DNA of 64,000 nucleotides from Bog-756 sp963769765 (GTDB lineage Bacteria; Actinomycetota; Acidimicrobiia; Acidimicrobiales; RAAP-2): the NCBI GenBank assembly GCA_963769765.1, contig CAVYNA010000001.1, positions 372,001 to 436,000 on the forward strand. Reading direction: 5' to 3'. The first letter of the stretch is position 1; every line of letters starts with the position of its first letter. The position numbers and the translations under genes were made by a program. The notes below the pieces were generated by a model. That model did not search any database. It worked only from the letters and a program-made list of their open reading frames with translations, and had not been told where the DNA came from. Shown here piece after piece: positions 61,761-64,000 of the stretch.

Positions 61761-62704
61761 CCGTGTACGGCTCCGTCCTCGACCTGATCGGGAACACCCC
61801 GCTCGTGGACGTGAGCACGCTGAGCCCGAACCCGTCGGTCCGCCTCCTCGTCAAGCTCGAAGGGCAAAACCCGGGTGGATCGGTGAAGGACCGCATCGCG
61901 CTCGCCATGATCGAAGAGGCGGAGAAGGGCGGGCGGCTCGAGCCTGGCGCGACCCTCATCGAGCCGACGTCGGGCAACACCGGCATCGGCCTGGCGTTGG
62001 TCTGCCGTGTGAAGGGCTACCACCTGAAGGTGGTGCTCGCGACCAACGTGTCGACCGAGCGCCGCCAGCTCCTCGAACTGTGGGGCGCGGAGATCATCGA
62101 GTCACCGGGGTCCGAAGGTTCCAACGGGTCGGTTCGGCGCGCGCAACAGCTCGCGGCCGAGCACCCCGAGTGGGTCTTCCTCTATCAATACGGTAACCAG
62201 GCCAATCCGCGTGCGCACTACGAAGGAACGGGTCCCGAGATCTGGCGCGACTGTCCCGAGCTCACCCACTTCGTCGCCGGACTCGGCACCTCGGGAACGT
62301 TGCTCGGCGCCGGCCGGTATCTGAAGGAGCGCAACCCCGACGTCAAGGTGTGCGCCATCGAACCGCCAGCCGGTGAGCTGGTCGACGGGCTGCGGAACCT
62401 CGACGACGGGTACGTCCCGCCGATCTTCGTGGAGAACGCCGGATCCTCCCTCCTCGACGGGAAGCGCATCGTGCGACCGCGCGAGTCCATCGAATGGACG
62501 AGGCGCCTCGCGGAGGTCGGGATCTTCGCGGGGATCTCGTCGGGTGCGGCGCTCGCCGGCGCGGTCAAGGTGGCCTCGTCGATCGAGGAAGGGTGCATCG
62601 TGGTCGTGTCGGCGGACGGTGGTTGGAAGTACCTCTCGACCGGAGCGTGGACCGATGACCTCGACGTGGTCGCGGAGCGCGCGAAGCACCTGACCTACTT
62701 CTGA
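61757..62704 (+). CDS. cysM: Cysteine synthase CysM (CysO-dependent)
   Basis: A 315-residue PLP enzyme that condenses O-phosphoserine with CysO-thiocarboxylate to give CysO-cysteine. The PLP lysine is in NPGGSVKDRIALAM, the phosphate loop is EPTSGNTGIGLAL, and GLGTSGTLLGAGRYL and GISSGAALAGAV are typical. The C-terminal SADGGWKYLSTGAW fits the CysM branch. ATG 61757 overlaps the cysO stop. The frame stays open far upstream through cysO and mec, but that is shadow. Together mec, cysO and cysM form a complete CysO cysteine pathway. Confidence 0.95.
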   Translation: MTVYGSVLDLIGNTPLVDVSTLSPNPSVRLLVKLEGQNPGGSVKDRIALAMIEEAEKGGRLEPGATLIEPTSGNTGIGLALVCRVKGYHLKVVLATNVSTERRQLLELWGAEIIESPGSEGSNGSVRRAQQLAAEHPEWVFLYQYGNQANPRAHYEGTGPEIWRDCPELTHFVAGLGTSGTLLGAGRYLKERNPDVKVCAIEPPAGELVDGLRNLDDGYVPPIFVENAGSSLLDGKRIVRPRESIEWTRRLAEVGIFAGISSGAALAGAVKVASSIEEGCIVVVSADGGWKYLSTGAWTDDLDVVAERAKHLTYF

Positions 62705-62768
62705 GGGTCGCGCTCCGGGCGGATCGACCGATGGCCGTCACGTAGCCTGGACCCGTGCTCGGGATCCT

Positions 62769-63530
62769 GTGTCGCATGGCGACGTGACGCACTCGACGGA
62801 ACCGGTCGATCGATTCTCGCTCGCCGTGCTCGGATGTGACGGGAGCTGGACCGGCCCCGGCGGTGCAGGGAGCAGCTACCTCGTCGAGGTCGGTGAGACG
62901 CGCGTGCTCGTCGACCTCGGCCCGGGGAGCTTCGCAAACCTGCAGTCGATCGCAGACCCCGCCTCGATCGGGGCCGTCATCGTCAGCCACCACCATCCGG
63001 ATCACTGGGCCGACCTCTTCGTCCTCGACACCTACTGCCGGCGGGCCATCGGTCGGGAGGGCCTCCCGGTCTACGCACCCTCCTCGGTCGCGGAACGCTC
63101 GGGTCTCGCTGCCACCCATTCGTTCGACTGGCGAACGGTCACCGATGGCGACCGTGTGGTGATCGGCGGTCTCGCGGCCGCGTTCTCTCGGACCGACCAC
63201 ACCTTCGAGACCTTGGCGGTGCGACTCGACGGAGCAGGACATTCGGTGGGCTACTCTGCCGACTCGGGCCCGGGCTGGTCGGTCGGCGAGCTCGGGACGG
63301 GTCTCGACCTCATCCTGTGCGAAGCGACGTACACCGCCGAGCACGAGGGGACCGCCGGTCATCTGAGCGGTCGGCAGGCAGGTGCGTCGGCGCGCGAGGC
63401 TCGAGCTCAGCGGCTGGTGATCACCCACCGGTGGCCGACCGTGTCTGCGGGCGCGGTACTCGACGAAGCCGGGCTGGCATTCGAGGCCCGGGTGGAACAG
63501 GCAGCCATTGGAAGGGAGTTCGTGCTGTGA
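62769..63530 (+). CDS. MBL-fold metallohydrolase (Rv1339-like phosphodiesterase)
   Basis: A 253-residue metallo-beta-lactamase-fold enzyme. The metal motif is VSHHHPDHWADLF (HxHxDH), with further His/Asp ligands in SRTDHTF, VGYSADSGPG and VITHRW. Position between cysM and rph matches Rv1339 of M. tuberculosis, which has been described as a cAMP phosphodiesterase; whether this one shares that activity is unproven. GTG 62769 was taken; GTG 62784 is an alternative. It overlaps the rph start by 4 bases (GTGA). Confidence 0.87.
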   Translation: MSHGDVTHSTEPVDRFSLAVLGCDGSWTGPGGAGSSYLVEVGETRVLVDLGPGSFANLQSIADPASIGAVIVSHHHPDHWADLFVLDTYCRRAIGREGLPVYAPSSVAERSGLAATHSFDWRTVTDGDRVVIGGLAAAFSRTDHTFETLAVRLDGAGHSVGYSADSGPGWSVGELGTGLDLILCEATYTAEHEGTAGHLSGRQAGASAREARAQRLVITHRWPTVSAGAVLDEAGLAFEARVEQAAIGREFVL

Positions 63531-64000
63531 GTGAGGGATCCATCGCAGACCGATCGGTCGTCGCACGAGGCGACGGGCGAGCCGTCGACGAGCTACGGCC
63601 GGTCTCCTTCGAGCGCGACTTCACCGTCTTCGCCCCGGGTTCCGTGCTGGTGTCGATGGGACGGACGCGGGTGCTCTGCACGGCGTCGGTCGAGGAGCGC
63701 GTCCCTCCGTGGATGCGCGGGAGCGGGAAGGGCTGGGTCACCGCCGAGTACTCACTGCTGCCCGGATCGACCGGAGAACGGGTGACCCGCGAGGCTGCGA
63801 AGGGCCGCCAGTCGGGCCGGACCCAGGAGATCCAGCGGCTGATCGGGAGGTCCCTCCGCTCGGTCTGCGATCTCGTCGAGCTCGGCGAGGTCCAGATCAC
63901 GGTCGACTGCGACGTTCTCCAAGCCGACGGTGGCACCCGCACTGCCTCGATCTGCGGGGCCTACGTCGCGCTCCATGACGCGCTCACCCGCATGGTGCAG
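63527..64000 (+). CDS. rph: Ribonuclease PH, 3' end outside window
   Basis: The first 158 codons of a phosphorolytic 3'-5' exoribonuclease that trims tRNA precursors. The translated frame gives DELRPVSFERDFTVFAPGS, SVLVSMGRTRVLCTASVEER, WVTAEYSLLPGSTGERVTRE and RSLRSVCDLVELGEVQITVD, then CDVLQADGGTRTASICGAYV, all highly conserved RNase PH signatures, including the phosphate-binding RTQEIQRLIGRSLR. The gene runs off the right edge with no stop. GTG 63527 overlaps the MBL gene end; GGAAGGGAG lies upstream. Usual family length is about 240 residues, so roughly a third is missing. Confidence 0.95.
   Translation, partial: MSEGSIADRSVVARGDGRAVDELRPVSFERDFTVFAPGSVLVSMGRTRVLCTASVEERVPPWMRGSGKGWVTAEYSLLPGSTGERVTREAAKGRQSGRTQEIQRLIGRSLRSVCDLVELGEVQITVDCDVLQADGGTRTASICGAYVALHDALTRMVQ

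Overview
The window is very GC-rich, uses many GTG and some TTG starts, and is densely packed with genes. It looks like a chromosomal segment of a high-GC actinobacterium. Three things point that way. The mec-cysO-cysM block followed by a metallo-beta-lactamase-fold gene and RNase PH matches my memory of the order in Mycobacterium. There is a DUF1918 protein and a Nur/NiCoT pair. The repeated GYWLVASDGG secreted protein is a type I associate with Acidimicrobiia; that class assignment is inference. No rRNA, canonical tRNA, CRISPR array, insertion sequence or prophage is visible. One tmRNA is present.

Layout. Bases 1-9.9 kb hold three GGDEF-EAL proteins (the first cut by the window edge and frameshifted) around a minus-strand operon of a Gfo/Idh/MocA oxidoreductase, a sphingosine-phosphate-lyase-like PLP enzyme and an FGGY kinase. 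9.9-11.1 kb is a secreted NlpC/P60 hydrolase with four 42-residue repeats. 11.2-19.3 kb is a lipid or ketone-type catabolic set: Baeyer-Villiger monooxygenase, HSL-type esterase, FUSC transporter, SDR, acyl-CoA dehydrogenase, alpha/beta hydrolase. 19.3-22.8 kb has a lipoprotein S15-like hydrolase, then a nickel permease and a divergent Fur-family Nur regulator sharing a palindromic operator. 22.8-27 kb has a PAS-GAF-HD-GYP protein, FtsH and DUF1918.

27.2-38.5 kb is the most unusual catabolic block: a free-standing lipoyl domain, a SnoaL-like protein, a Rieske oxygenase, a ketosteroid-dehydrogenase-like flavoprotein and both E1 subunits of a 2-oxoacid dehydrogenase, with no E2 or E3. Two M24-family proteins (one with its metal ligands lost) run back towards it, and a P450 and an acyl-CoA synthetase follow.

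39-45 kb carries a secreted GH16 protein with Fn3 domains, a GT2 enzyme, a DHFR-like reductase, a kelch-type protein, and an ECF41-like sigma factor divergent from a VOC protein. 45.3-52.6 kb is an export operon: lipoprotein, an adaptor protein with an inserted block of Calx-beta repeats, a MacB-type ATPase and permease, and a YfhO-like membrane protein. 52.6-58.8 kb has visibly lower GC in places, with an amino-acid permease, small stress-type proteins and a TetR/PF10118 pair around a perfect palindrome. 59.2-64 kb is conserved housekeeping: ssrA, smpB, mec, cysO, cysM, an MBL-fold protein and a partial rph.

Six genes are interrupted by single-base frameshifts. Each half is otherwise intact, so sequencing or assembly indels are at least as likely as true decay.
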